Source of the DNA: Lepagella sp900761855
Lineage (GTDB): Bacteria > Bacteroidota > Bacteroidia > Bacteroidales > Muribaculaceae
Direction of reading: 5' to 3'
Length of the DNA: 64,000 nt
Assembly (NCBI GenBank): GCA_959024545.1
Contig: CAUFFJ010000001.1
Coordinates: 124,001-188,000, forward strand
The notes under the pieces were generated by a model that made no database searches, had not been told where the DNA came from, and was given only the letters and a program-made list of their open reading frames with translations. The position numbers and the translations under genes are program-made. Below, in pieces: positions 35,460-44,602 of the stretch (position 1 is the first letter of the stretch; every line of letters begins with the position of its first letter).

Positions 35460-36125
35460 TCAGAGTATGAGATGTTTCTCCTGACATCTCATCACCCGGG
35501 CCGGGAAATCCTCTACGAGCTGCATATTGTGAGTTGCCATAAGTACGGTATGGCCTTCTCCGGCGAGTTTATGCAGGAGACTGACTATCTGGTATCCGGT
35601 CTGCGGATCCAGATTGCCGGTAGGCTCGTCGGCAAGTATCAGGTCGGGATTATTCAGAAGCGCTCTCGCTATTACGACGCGCTGTTGCTCGCCACCGCTG
35701 AGTTCATGGGGCATTTTGTAGCTTTTGTTTTTCATTCCGACATATCCAAGCACTTCCTCTATCCGGTCTTCTATCTCTGTTTTGTCACTCCAGCCTGTGG
35801 CTCTGAGCACAAAACGCAAGTTCCCGGCCACAGCGCGGTCGGGCAGAAGCTGAAAATCCTGAAACACTATGCCTATTTTCCGGCGGAGCAGCGGTATCTG
35901 CCGGCGGCGGAGATGCAGAATATCGAATCCCAGTACTTCCGCTTTTTCTCCGTCATCAGGCATAACCTCGGCATACATACTTTTCATCAGAGAGCTCTTG
36001 CCACTGCCGACACGGCCTACAAGGTAACAAAACTCACCTTTAGTAAGGGAGAAATTCACATCCTTGAGCACAATACGCTCTGCGCGGGAAATATCGACTT
36101 TACGATAATCTACAATTTTTTCCAT
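35460..36125 (-). CDS. ftsE: FtsE-like ABC transporter ATPase
   Basis: A 221-residue ABC ATPase. Walker A is GRVGSGKSS (37-45), the signature is LSGGEQQR, and Walker B is LILADEPTGNLDP, followed by the switch histidine in MATHNMQLV. IVFQDFQLLPDRAVAGNLRFVLRATGW is typical of FtsE, which with FtsX controls septal peptidoglycan hydrolases. No ftsX is adjacent; in Bacteroidetes the two are often unlinked. Monocistronic, with its own promoter at 36202-36232. A lipoprotein-exporting LolD-type role is a less likely alternative. Confidence 0.87.
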   Translation of the reverse strand: MEKIVDYRKVDISRAERIVLKDVNFSLTKGEFCYLVGRVGSGKSSLMKSMYAEVMPDDGEKAEVLGFDILHLRRRQIPLLRRKIGIVFQDFQLLPDRAVAGNLRFVLRATGWSDKTEIEDRIEEVLGYVGMKNKSYKMPHELSGGEQQRVVIARALLNNPDLILADEPTGNLDPQTGYQIVSLLHKLAGEGHTVLMATHNMQLVEDFPARVMRCQEKHLIL

Positions 36126-36201
36126 TCCGTAAGCTGTTTATATAGAAAACCATTGAGTCCGTCATATTATCATTGCAAGCCTCAAAGGTTTCTGCCGAAT
36201 G

Positions 36202-36232
36202 CAAATTTACTCCATATTATTGACTCGGCAAA
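36202..36232 (-). promoter_or_regulatory. Promoter of ftsE
   Basis: Minus-strand TTTG (36232-36229) and TAAATTTG (36209-36202) are 19 bp apart, about 77 bp before the ftsE ATG and just after the terminator of the upstream operon. Confidence 0.65.
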
Positions 36233-36245
36233 ATTCTACAGCGAT

Positions 36246-36281
36246 AAAAAAGCACGCATTCATACGTTATGCATTCGCGTG
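36246..36281 (-). terminator. Terminator of the hisS-importer-DUF3843 operon
   Basis: On the minus strand CACGC (36281-36277) pairs with GCGTG (36257-36253), with an A/T-rich inner region that can extend the stem (ATGCAT with ATGAAT), and it is followed by GC and six T's (36251-36246). It lies 190 bp after the DUF3843 stop and directly before the ftsE promoter. Confidence 0.5.
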
Positions 36282-36468
36282 AGTGGGGATATGCTGAACT
36301 AATGATACGCAGAGATTTCGTAGGCGTGGAATAAAGATGCATCAAGGGGACATAATCGGTATTATGTTAAATACACGTGAGGCAAGAACGATTGTCAGTA
36401 GCCACATCCCCCATTCCAATGAGGGCTGCCGCCTCCTGCAGTGATTCGATAATTTTCTGAGAGATTTT
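36282..36468 (-). other. Transcribed 3' region after DUF3843, no separate gene
   Basis: No start codon opens a convincing frame. The DUF3843 frame itself stays open for about 30 codons past its TGA, giving IIESLQEAAALIGMGDVATD and a Cys-x-x-Cys end before a TAA. This could be a lost C-terminal extension or chance. Confidence 0.3.
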
Positions 36469-37698
36469 TCAGTCGCCGCGGTAATATGTCTGGAGGTAAC
36501 ACCTGGCTATGAAATCGAAATTTTCTGCAACGAGTTTGCGGCCTGTCGCTTCGTCGCATCCGGGCCAGACTGCATCCGGCAACCAGTCATTTTCTTTTAT
36601 CCTTGCAAGCAGGTCTGCGGGACAGCGTCCACGAATGGTGAGAAGTTCGAAAGTATTCTTCCGGGCTTCATCTTTATCGTAGCATGGATTTTCGGGGTCT
36701 GCAATGCATTGGGCGACATCTTTGGCTACAAGCATTCCCTTATCCCGATTGACCATTACCGCGAAGTTAGAACTATCAGAAAGATTTGCGAGATGTCTCT
36801 CGCCTTTCTCCCAGCCGATCACATCTATGAAGAAATGGTTGAGTTCTTCGTATGTAGCGAAATAAATGATCTCTTTGTCGGGATAAGCTGCCTTTACCTT
36901 TACCCAATATGGGTGTGGGTCGGATTTGGGCATCTCTGATTTGCCTTGTGAATTCTGAGGCATTTTACCTTCCACAATGAGTTTCAGCCATTCACGCATG
37001 AGATATGCCAGAGGGCCTATAGTGTCTTCCTGCATCGACTGGTCAAACCGTCGGGCAATTGCTACGTTATCTGGGTTATTCTGCATAGCGGGTTCACTTA
37101 GGATGCCGTGCATGGTGAGGGCGAATGCAGGCGTCATCAGATAGCAATAGAGAAATAGCCACGAACCGAGACGATAAAGTTCTTCAAGGTCGGCTGGGTC
37201 GTTGAAGTCGAGTTCGCGTATGAAACTGAAATCCTCTGCGATAGGAGCTTTGTCATACTCCTCATCGAGCAGTTGGAAAAGTTCAGATGCCAGACGGTCT
37301 ACCCTATCGTCTAAGGGGTTGAGCAGGCGGTGAGTATCATCGCTCATAGCTATGAAATACCACACCATAAATCTGACGTCGACGGCATTGAGCTCAAACT
37401 CCTCGTAATCTCCGGGAATGTCGAAGAATGGAAGGGTTTTCCCATACAGATTGCGACAGGCAGTGATGAAGCTGCGCCATACTCCCCCATCGGCCACTAC
37501 ATCCATATAATAGCCGGTAACGCATAACGCAAGCTGTTTATTGAGAGAAGGGTGCAGCCATCTGCCAGCTTCCGAATCGGCAATCGCCTTCAATAGTTTG
37601 TTGGCGATGTCAAGGTAAAATGCCGATGTCTCGGTCTGTTGTCCGGGTTGAGGCTGCAATGCCAGAAACTCAGATAATGTGATTTTGTCAATTTTCAT
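36469..37698 (-). CDS. DUF3843-type uncharacterised protein
   Basis: A 409-residue soluble protein beginning MKIDKITLSEFLALQP and FYLDIANKLL. The opening, with a short hydrophobic strand then YxxDxAN, resembles the Bacteroidetes DUF3843 family, which has no known role. No signal peptide or membrane helix is present, and it is rich in Trp, Tyr and acidic residues. Its start is 3 bp after the stop of the importer ATPase, so it is the last gene of the hisS-btuFCD-like operon. The family call is from memory of the N-terminus; the alternative is an unnamed conserved protein. Confidence 0.55.
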   Translation of the reverse strand: MKIDKITLSEFLALQPQPGQQTETSAFYLDIANKLLKAIADSEAGRWLHPSLNKQLALCVTGYYMDVVADGGVWRSFITACRNLYGKTLPFFDIPGDYEEFELNAVDVRFMVWYFIAMSDDTHRLLNPLDDRVDRLASELFQLLDEEYDKAPIAEDFSFIRELDFNDPADLEELYRLGSWLFLYCYLMTPAFALTMHGILSEPAMQNNPDNVAIARRFDQSMQEDTIGPLAYLMREWLKLIVEGKMPQNSQGKSEMPKSDPHPYWVKVKAAYPDKEIIYFATYEELNHFFIDVIGWEKGERHLANLSDSSNFAVMVNRDKGMLVAKDVAQCIADPENPCYDKDEARKNTFELLTIRGRCPADLLARIKENDWLPDAVWPGCDEATGRKLVAENFDFIARCYLQTYYRGD

Positions 37699-37700
37699 AG

Positions 37701-38498
37701 TTATCGAAAGGTGGTTAGCCCTTTATCTTTTTTAACAACGAAGTCATGCTCTTGGCGCGAAAAAACTGCTTTATCCGTATCAAACAGGTTGTCAAGCGCG
37801 CCCGAGTCCATCAATTCCCGTGGCGTGCCGGTTATAATTTCGCGTTTTGGAGTAAAGAGTATCAGTCTCGAAGCCATGCGCAAGGCCTGGCTAACATCGT
37901 GTGACGAGAAAAGGATAGTCTTTCCGGAAGATGCGAGCATATCGAGTCTTTCGAGAATTTCTATACGCGAGGCAACATCGAGAAACGAAAACGGCTCATC
38001 AAGCACGATGACGGGGGTATCACGGGCTATCGCCTTGGCAATAAGTGCTTTCTGGCGTTCGCCATCGCTCAGCTCTGATATGTAGCTGGAGCTTTTATGA
38101 TCTATGCCTACGCAATGTATGGCTTGCTCTACGGCTTCGCGATCCTCTTTGCCCAAACGGCCGAAAAAACCTGTATATGGGTGTCGCCCTAATGCCACCA
38201 GTTCTTCGACTGTCAGCCCTCCGGCCTGTATGCTGTCAGTGGTAACGATAGCCATCAGTCGTGAAAGTTGCCGGTGTGAGTATGAGGCCAGGTCATTTCC
38301 CATCAGCTTTATATTGCCGCCCAATGGAGGTAACTCACCAGTCAGGGTTTTGAGAAGTGTAGACTTGCCGACTCCGTTTGGACCAAGTAGTGCAGTCAGC
38401 TCTCCGGGATGCAGACAGATATTTATAGCGGAGGCAATCGGATTGCGTCTGTATCCGATGCTGAGGTCAAAGGTCTGCAAAGAAGTGGTGCCATTCAT
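37701..38498 (-). CDS. Iron-chelate/cobalamin-type ABC importer ATPase
   Basis: A 265-residue ATPase with Walker A GPNGVGKST (39-47), the Q-loop region, signature ISELSDGERQKALIAKAIA and Walker B PVIVLDEPFSFLD, then the switch LFSSHDVSQAL. The signature LSDGE (rather than LSGGE) is common in the BtuD/FecE group. The frame is open far upstream to 38753, but the ATG at 38498, 2 bp after the permease stop, starts the conserved domain. It energises the adjacent permease. Confidence 0.88.
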   Translation of the reverse strand: MNGTTSLQTFDLSIGYRRNPIASAINICLHPGELTALLGPNGVGKSTLLKTLTGELPPLGGNIKLMGNDLASYSHRQLSRLMAIVTTDSIQAGGLTVEELVALGRHPYTGFFGRLGKEDREAVEQAIHCVGIDHKSSSYISELSDGERQKALIAKAIARDTPVIVLDEPFSFLDVASRIEILERLDMLASSGKTILFSSHDVSQALRMASRLILFTPKREIITGTPRELMDSGALDNLFDTDKAVFSRQEHDFVVKKDKGLTTFR

Positions 38499-38500
38499 AA

Positions 38501-39523
38501 TCAATTGAAATAAGCAAGCTTGCGCCGGTTGAGTAAAATATAGATTATCACCGGAACGCCTATTATAGGTGTAATGGCATTTATGGGCAGTACTCCGGTC
38601 ATACCCGGCACTACAGTGAGAATGGAACAGAAAAGAGCAATCACAGCTCCTGTCAGAGCCGAAGCCGGAAGCAGTATATGGTGTGAGGAGGTGCGGAACA
38701 GGATTCGGGCTATGTGTGGCACCACAAGTCCAAGAAATCCGATGGGACCGCAAAATGCTGTAACAACAGCAGTGAGTAATCCGCTGACTGACAGTAACAG
38801 ACTGCGTAGCTTAGGGATAGAGTAGCCCATATTTGCCGCATACCTCTCCCCCATCAGCAGAGCATCGAGCGGCTTGGCCAGCAGCATGGCTCCGACCAAG
38901 GCGACACCGAGCACTATACTGAACAGAGGCAGCTCGCGCAGACAGACGCCTCCGAAACTTCCGAGTCCCCAGACTACGAAAGACTTAACGTTTTCGGCAG
39001 GAGCAAAAAAGTTGAGCAGCGATATGACGGCCGATGTGAGATACCCGATCATGATGCCGGCTATAAGCAGCATCGTACTGCTGCGAATCATTGATGAAAG
39101 CGCAAGCAGCATCAGAATGACTGCCGCGGCACCGATTATGGCACCTATAATGGCTGAAGCATATTGCAGTGGCCCTGCTACTGCCAGGGCCGTGCCTCCG
39201 AGCAACATGATGACAGATACTCCCATCGAGGCTCCGGAACTTACACCTAAAATTGAAGGCCCTGCAAGTGGATTCTGAAAAGTGGTCTGCAATATGAGAC
39301 CGGCTACTGACAGTGCCGCTCCTGACAATAAAGCGGTTACTGCCATCGGCACTCTTGATTCGGTAACGATTATATGGCTGAGGCTGTCGGCTGCCGATTG
39401 TCCGAATATAGCGCGCAGTGACTCTGCCACCGGCAAGCTCACTGCTCCGTATATGTTGGATATAATGAACAGAGCTGCCAGAAGCAATACTAAGAGTATG
39501 AATATGAGCTGGCGGTGTCTCAC
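38501..39523 (-). CDS. FecCD/BtuC-type ABC importer permease
   Basis: A 340-residue membrane protein with about ten helices. Family markers are ESRVPMAVTALLSGAALSVAGLILQTTFQNPLAGPSILGVSSGA near the N-terminus and GPIGFLGLVVPHIAR in the ATPase-contact region. It forms the channel for siderophore, heme or cobalamin uptake. The gene is 4 bp after the binding-protein gene and 2 bp before the ATPase gene. Confidence 0.92.
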   Translation of the reverse strand: MRHRQLIFILLVLLLAALFIISNIYGAVSLPVAESLRAIFGQSAADSLSHIIVTESRVPMAVTALLSGAALSVAGLILQTTFQNPLAGPSILGVSSGASMGVSVIMLLGGTALAVAGPLQYASAIIGAIIGAAAVILMLLALSSMIRSSTMLLIAGIMIGYLTSAVISLLNFFAPAENVKSFVVWGLGSFGGVCLRELPLFSIVLGVALVGAMLLAKPLDALLMGERYAANMGYSIPKLRSLLLSVSGLLTAVVTAFCGPIGFLGLVVPHIARILFRTSSHHILLPASALTGAVIALFCSILTVVPGMTGVLPINAITPIIGVPVIIYILLNRRKLAYFN

Positions 39524-39527
39524 GTCA

Positions 39528-40631
39528 TCATTGCATTTTGCGGAAATATCTCAACTGATACTTTGATTCCGGATGAAATATGGCTATATAGTCGCGCAGC
39601 AGCCTCTCGGGATGAAACGGGAACTCTTCAAAGAGAGGTGTGGTGGCTGTGTCGCAGTAATATACGCCTCCGTCAGCGGTTGCCTTGAAATAGACATATC
39701 TTGAATCCATGGCTTCGAGAGCTTTCCGGTCAAGTTTAGTCCCGTAAAGCTTCAACAGCCAGAAATCGGCATCCTTGGCCTTGACAAGCACTTCCTCAAA
39801 GCTGAGTGATAAAGAACCGGTAGAACTATCGCTTTCCCAGGGATAAACAGCTCCAGCATCTTTAAACATTCGGGCCTGGTAGCTTGCGCCGCCGGGCACA
39901 TACCATACACCCTGATACATATTTTCGGCAAGCACCTTAGGCCTGTCCTTATATTTGCTGCCTTGTCTTGCCAATGCGGAATATTCTTTTTCCACTTCGG
40001 CGAAAATGGAGTCGGCTCTCTCACGTTCTCCGACGAGCGCACCTACGAAGCGTATCCATTCTGCCCTTCCGAGCGGCGTCGATTCAAGATTATCCTCCAT
40101 TTGTATGACGGGGACGCCCGTCCGATCAAGTCCCTTGACGTCCATGCCCTCATATATGCTCAGTATGATGCCTTGAGGCCGCAGAGCTGCTATCCGCTCA
40201 AGCGAAGGACTTGATGCGGCGCCCAAATCGGCTACAGAACCTTTGGCGAGGCCTTCGCGAATGGCAGGTTGAGAGAAGTATGAAGCATCTACAACTCCTT
40301 TGACCGAGGATAGTTTGCCGAGCTCGTCGAAAGCGCCGGCAAAGACCGTTGAGAAGAGAGCTACATTATCAAGCGGAGTGCGCAACAGTATCCCGTCGGG
40401 AAGCGAGTCGGGCAACTCTGCATCGCGCGGTACAAGGATATAACGGGCCACTGCGGAAGATGTGTCCTTCGCATTGACAACAGTCGCAACAGTATAGCTA
40501 TTGCGGTCCTCCATCCTCAGTAGCCTTGAATGGCGCATGATATTCGCACCATCGTCAGTATGCCCCGACCTGCCGCAAGAAGCTACGAGCAATGCAATCG
40601 CAAGAATGAGACTCAGTCGTATAAGGGCCAT
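39528..40631 (-). CDS. Periplasmic substrate-binding lipoprotein of the FecCD-type importer
   Basis: A 367-residue protein with a lipobox (LLVASC, Cys19) and a class III (PF01497-like) binding fold: LGAASSPSLERIAALRPQGIILS, then the long linker helix and VLAENMYQGVWYVPGGASYQARM. It delivers an iron chelate or corrinoid to the permease. No cobalamin riboswitch is visible upstream. It starts 6 bp after hisS, so it is co-transcribed with it. The ligand cannot be read from the sequence. Confidence 0.87.
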   Translation of the reverse strand: MALIRLSLILAIALLVASCGRSGHTDDGANIMRHSRLLRMEDRNSYTVATVVNAKDTSSAVARYILVPRDAELPDSLPDGILLRTPLDNVALFSTVFAGAFDELGKLSSVKGVVDASYFSQPAIREGLAKGSVADLGAASSPSLERIAALRPQGIILSIYEGMDVKGLDRTGVPVIQMEDNLESTPLGRAEWIRFVGALVGERERADSIFAEVEKEYSALARQGSKYKDRPKVLAENMYQGVWYVPGGASYQARMFKDAGAVYPWESDSSTGSLSLSFEEVLVKAKDADFWLLKLYGTKLDRKALEAMDSRYVYFKATADGGVYYCDTATTPLFEEFPFHPERLLRDYIAIFHPESKYQLRYFRKMQ

Positions 40632-40637
40632 CAGTAA

Positions 40638-42002
40638 TTAATGTTTGAGCGTCGCGGTCAGTTCTTCAAGCGACAGCTGGTGCTGTTCGCCAGTCGTCAT
40701 ATCCTTGACTGTAATCAGTCCCGACTCTAACTCGCTCTCGCCTATTATGCCTACGTATGGAATCTGCTCGTCGTTGGCCAGTCCCATCTGCTTTTTCATT
40801 TTAGCGGCATCGGGATAAAGTTGCGCAGGAACTCCTGCGAGTCTGAGTGCCTTGACGCAATCAGCGGCGCGACGACCTTCTTTTTCTCCGAAGTTCACGA
40901 ACAGTATCCTGACGCTTGAAGAGATTGTGGGCGGATACGCGTCGAGCCGTGTGAGTACATCATATATGCGGTCGGCGCCGAAACTGATGCCTACACCTGA
41001 GAGCCCGGGCATGCCGAATACACCCGTCAGATTGTCGTAGCGACCGCCACCTGTGATACTGCCTATCTCCACATCGTCGGCCTTCACCTCGATTATCGTG
41101 CCGGTATAATAGTTGAGACCGCGTGCAAGCGAGAGGTCGAGGTCAAGTCGGCACGTATGTCCACGGCGCTCAAACTCATCGATTACAAATTTAAGTTCTT
41201 CGATGCCTTTGCTCCCGGTCTCTGAGCCTGCGAGCATGGCGGATATGCGCTCGAGCTTGTCGGCATTAGTGCCATCTAAGGTGAGAATCGGCTGGATAGC
41301 GTTTATGGCTGATTCGGAGACGCCTTTTTCCGCAAGCTCGGCATTGACGCTGTCGAGACCGATTTTATCAATCTTGTCGATGGCAACTGTGATGTCTACT
41401 ATTTTGTCGGGCTCGCCTATCACTTCTGCGATGCCGGCCAACACCTTGCGGTTGTTCACTTTCAGTGTGATGCGTATGTTCAGGCGGCTGAATACGAGGT
41501 CGATCAGTTCAAACAGTTCCACCTCATTGAGCAACGAATCGGAGCCCACCACATCGGCATCGCACTGCCAGAACTCGCGGTAGCGCCCTTTCTGCGGACG
41601 GTCAGCACGCCACACCGGCTGCATCTGAAAACGCTTGAAAGGCATCTGTAGCTCATTGCGGTGCTGCACCACGAAGCGGGCGAAGGGCACTGTAAGGTCA
41701 TAGCGCAGGCCTTTCTCGCATATCTTTGCCGCCAGGCGGGTAGTGTCGCGGCCGAGCATTTCCTCATCGGTTACACCTTTGAGAAAGTCTCCGGAATTAA
41801 GTATCTTGAACAGAAGTTTGTCGCCTTCCTCGCCATATTTGCCCATCAGTGTTGAGAGATTCTCCATGGCGGGAGTCTCTATCTGTTTGTATCCGAAGAG
41901 GCGGAAAGCCTCGCGTATAGTGTCGAATATATAGTTGCGGCGCGCCATTTCCTCAGCCGAGAAATCGCGGGTGCCTTTGGGGATGCTTGGTTTTTGTGCC
42001 AT
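40638..42002 (-). CDS. hisS: Histidyl-tRNA synthetase
   Basis: A 454-residue class II synthetase. It has IPKGTRDFSAEEM at the N-terminus, motif 2 (MPFKRFQMQPVWRADRPQKGRYREFWQCDADVVG region), the histidine loop ARGLNYYTGTI, GGGRYDNL and motif 3 GISFGADRI, then an anticodon-binding domain. The ATG at 42002 precedes the conserved start; the frame extends 19 codons further through a 12-bp duplication. It heads an operon with the iron/cobalamin importer. Confidence 0.96.
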   Translation of the reverse strand: MAQKPSIPKGTRDFSAEEMARRNYIFDTIREAFRLFGYKQIETPAMENLSTLMGKYGEEGDKLLFKILNSGDFLKGVTDEEMLGRDTTRLAAKICEKGLRYDLTVPFARFVVQHRNELQMPFKRFQMQPVWRADRPQKGRYREFWQCDADVVGSDSLLNEVELFELIDLVFSRLNIRITLKVNNRKVLAGIAEVIGEPDKIVDITVAIDKIDKIGLDSVNAELAEKGVSESAINAIQPILTLDGTNADKLERISAMLAGSETGSKGIEELKFVIDEFERRGHTCRLDLDLSLARGLNYYTGTIIEVKADDVEIGSITGGGRYDNLTGVFGMPGLSGVGISFGADRIYDVLTRLDAYPPTISSSVRILFVNFGEKEGRRAADCVKALRLAGVPAQLYPDAAKMKKQMGLANDEQIPYVGIIGESELESGLITVKDMTTGEQHQLSLEELTATLKH

Positions 42003-42006
42003 TTCG

Positions 42007-42030
42007 GTAGAGTATATTGTAGAGTATATT
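42007..42030. repeat. 12-bp tandem duplication in the hisS leader
   Basis: GTAGAGTATATT occurs twice head to tail (42007-42018, 42019-42030), immediately upstream of the hisS ATG on the minus strand, in the region where a leader or ribosome-binding site would lie. Confidence 0.9.
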
Positions 42031-42056
42031 ATTGAGTAAGTGTCTCTTTCAATTTG

Positions 42057-42064
42057 CAAAATTA
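42057..42064 (-). promoter_or_regulatory. -7 box of hisS
   Basis: TAATTTTG on the minus strand (42064-42057) fits the Bacteroidetes -7 consensus; no convincing -33 box is present. A start near 42050 would give a leader of about 48 nt containing the 12-bp duplication. Confidence 0.45.
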
Positions 42065-42135
42065 ATAAAAAATACCCAAACCGCTCTTATTGTACGAGGC
42101 AATAAATCGGAGTTTCGTTTCGTTTAGTCAGTTAG

Positions 42136-44580
42136 ATGAATAAGTCAGGCCCCATAACCACTACATATCGTTGGCTCGTCATCTTTATTGCGCTCTGTCT
42201 GGCCCCCTTGGTTCAGGCCTTGGCTGAGAACGTAAAGATTTCGGGCAAGGTAATCGACAATGAAGACAAGCCGGTCGAGTTCGCCACCGTGAGGATAGCG
42301 GGCACGGCTGTCGGCACAAATACCGATCTTAAAGGCAATTACTCGCTTTCGGTAGCTGAAGCCGATACGGTGAAAGTAGTCTTCAGTTGCATTGGTTTTA
42401 AGACCGTTACGCACCAGCTCATAAAGCCATCGGGCGACCTTACGCTCAACGTGCGCCTCTACCCTGCTGCCATGGAGCTCCAGGATCTGGAAGTGGTAGG
42501 TTTCCGTAAGAATATCAACGGTATGCAGAGCCTTGATACCGAATCGTTCAAGCTATCGCCTGACGTATCGGGCGGATCGGTCGAGGCAATGATTACAACT
42601 ATGGCCGGAGTCAACTCTTCAAACGAGATGAGTTCGCAATATAGCGTGCGAGGCGGTTCGTTTGACGAAAACTCTGTATATATCAACGGCACGGAAGTCT
42701 ATCGTCCGCAGCTTGTGCGTTCGGGCCAGCAGGAAGGTCTGTCGGTAATCAATCCGGATATGGTAGGCTCACTTAATTTCTCCACGGGCGGATTTCCGGC
42801 CAGATACGCCGATAAGATGTCGTCGGTGCTTGATATCACTTATCGCGAGCCTGAGGCTCTCGAAGGAGCCGTGAGCCTGTCTCTGATGGGCGGTTCGGTA
42901 ACTTTTGGCCAGAATATCAAGAAATTCAACCAGCTGCACGGCCTGCGTCTGAAGAAGAACAACTCTTTGCTTTCTTCGCTTGAGACGCGCGGAGAGTATG
43001 ACCCGTTATACTTCGATTATCAGACCAATATGAATTTCAAGCCGAGTGAACGGTTTGAAATAAATCTGCTTGGAAATATATCGCTCAATCATTACAATTT
43101 CAAGCCGGCTGACCGTACCACCAGTTTCGGCACCACAAGCGATGTGAAGCAGTTTAAGGTTTACTTCGACGGCGAAGAGAAGGATAAGTTTGAGACGTAT
43201 CTTGGAGCTCTCTCGGCCACATACCGTTTCAATCGCGCCACAGCGCTGACGCTCGCGCTCTCGGGTCTGCTTACGAATGAGCTTGTTACCTACGACATCT
43301 CAGGTGAATACTGGCTCAACCAGGCCGGCACCGGGGGCACTGCCGACAGCGATGCCGTGGGCGGTGAGCTCGGCGTGGGCAAATACATGGAGCATTCGCG
43401 CAACAGACTCAAGGCTTCCGTGGTGCAGATTGCCCTCAAGGGACGCACTGTTTTGAAAAACAATCACTTATCCTACGGTCTCACTTTCCAGCACGAGTCA
43501 TTCCGCGACCGTACCCGCGAATGGGAATGGCGTGATTCCGCCGGATACTCCCTGCCTACGGCGCCTCCGGGTGTGCATCTGATATATAACCTTCAGTCGC
43601 GTCAGGACATTTCCAACTCACGTCTGGCTTTCTGGGCCGAGGATGCCCTTTATTTACAGACCAGGCACGCATACATCACTCTCAACGGTGGCCTGCGTTT
43701 CTCCTATTGGTCGATGAATAAGGAATTCCTTGTCTCGCCGCGTGTGAACCTCTCGATTTCTCCCCTCAACAATACCGCATGGAACTATCGAGCCGCCGTC
43801 GGGCTTTACTATCAGAGCCCCTTCTACAAGGAATACCGTCAGGCAGTAACCGACGACTATGGCAACTCTGTGGTGCAGCTAAACAGGAATATCAAGTCGC
43901 CCCAGAGTCTGCAGTTCATCATTGGAGCTGACTTCACTTTCCGCATGATGAATCGCCCGTTCAAGCTCACCGGCGAAGCATATTATAAGGCACTTTCACG
44001 CCTGATTTCATACGAATACGATAACCTTAAGGTAAGCTACACCGGCGTCAACGATTCAAAGGGCCATATCATGGGTCTTGACCTAAAGCTGTTCGGACAG
44101 TTTGTGCCCGGTTCCGATTCCTGGCTCACTTTCTCCCTGATGAATACCTCGCAGACGCTTCACGGCAAGAAAGTACCTCTCCCCTCCGACCAGCGTTACT
44201 CCGTTGGCCTTTACTTTACAGACTATTTCCCTAAATTCCCCAAGCTTAAATTCTCGCTCCGGGGCATCTTTTCCGACGGCCTTACCATGACGGCTCCGCG
44301 CATCTCCCGCGACCAGTCGTGGTTCCGTGCGCCAGCCTATAAGCGTGTTGACATTGGATTGAGCTATCAGTTTGTAGGCGCTCCCACTGACGGGGTAAGG
44401 CCTTACAACTTTTGGCGCCACTTCAAGAGCATTGTGCTTGGCTTAGATGTATTCAACCTCTTCGACATTTCCAACGTAAGCTCATATTACTGGGTAACCG
44501 ACGTTAACAACATACAGTATGCCGTGCCCAACTATCTGACTCGCCGGCAGTTCAACGTAAGGTTAGCTTTGGAATTCTGA
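42136..44580 (+). CDS. TonB-dependent outer membrane receptor
   Basis: An 814-residue protein with a signal sequence (about 13-30), a CarboxypepD_reg-like beta domain (ISGKVIDNEDKPVEFATVRIAGTAVGTNTDLKGNYSL, residues 34-70), a plug (LSPDVSGGSVEAMITTMAGVNSSNEMSSQYSVRGGSFDENSVYING) and a 22-strand barrel ending in FNVRLALEF with terminal Phe. No SusD partner follows, so it is not a Sus-type glycan pair. Its closeness to the divergent hisS-importer operon hints at iron, heme or corrinoid uptake, but the substrate is inferred only from position. Confidence 0.9.
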   Translation: MNKSGPITTTYRWLVIFIALCLAPLVQALAENVKISGKVIDNEDKPVEFATVRIAGTAVGTNTDLKGNYSLSVAEADTVKVVFSCIGFKTVTHQLIKPSGDLTLNVRLYPAAMELQDLEVVGFRKNINGMQSLDTESFKLSPDVSGGSVEAMITTMAGVNSSNEMSSQYSVRGGSFDENSVYINGTEVYRPQLVRSGQQEGLSVINPDMVGSLNFSTGGFPARYADKMSSVLDITYREPEALEGAVSLSLMGGSVTFGQNIKKFNQLHGLRLKKNNSLLSSLETRGEYDPLYFDYQTNMNFKPSERFEINLLGNISLNHYNFKPADRTTSFGTTSDVKQFKVYFDGEEKDKFETYLGALSATYRFNRATALTLALSGLLTNELVTYDISGEYWLNQAGTGGTADSDAVGGELGVGKYMEHSRNRLKASVVQIALKGRTVLKNNHLSYGLTFQHESFRDRTREWEWRDSAGYSLPTAPPGVHLIYNLQSRQDISNSRLAFWAEDALYLQTRHAYITLNGGLRFSYWSMNKEFLVSPRVNLSISPLNNTAWNYRAAVGLYYQSPFYKEYRQAVTDDYGNSVVQLNRNIKSPQSLQFIIGADFTFRMMNRPFKLTGEAYYKALSRLISYEYDNLKVSYTGVNDSKGHIMGLDLKLFGQFVPGSDSWLTFSLMNTSQTLHGKKVPLPSDQRYSVGLYFTDYFPKFPKLKFSLRGIFSDGLTMTAPRISRDQSWFRAPAYKRVDIGLSYQFVGAPTDGVRPYNFWRHFKSIVLGLDVFNLFDISNVSSYYWVTDVNNIQYAVPNYLTRRQFNVRLALEF

Positions 44581-44602
44581 GTAGTAATCCCCTTATCTAA
44601 CG

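Noticed and set aside
35397..36302. 301-codon plus-strand frame opposite ftsE
   Set aside because: The FtsE ATPase motifs are on the minus strand with a matching promoter; the plus frame shows no family signature.
37701..40631. Cobalamin riboswitch for the BtuCDF-like genes
   Set aside because: No room: gaps between hisS and the importer genes are 2-6 bp, and no B12-box-like sequence is seen upstream of hisS.
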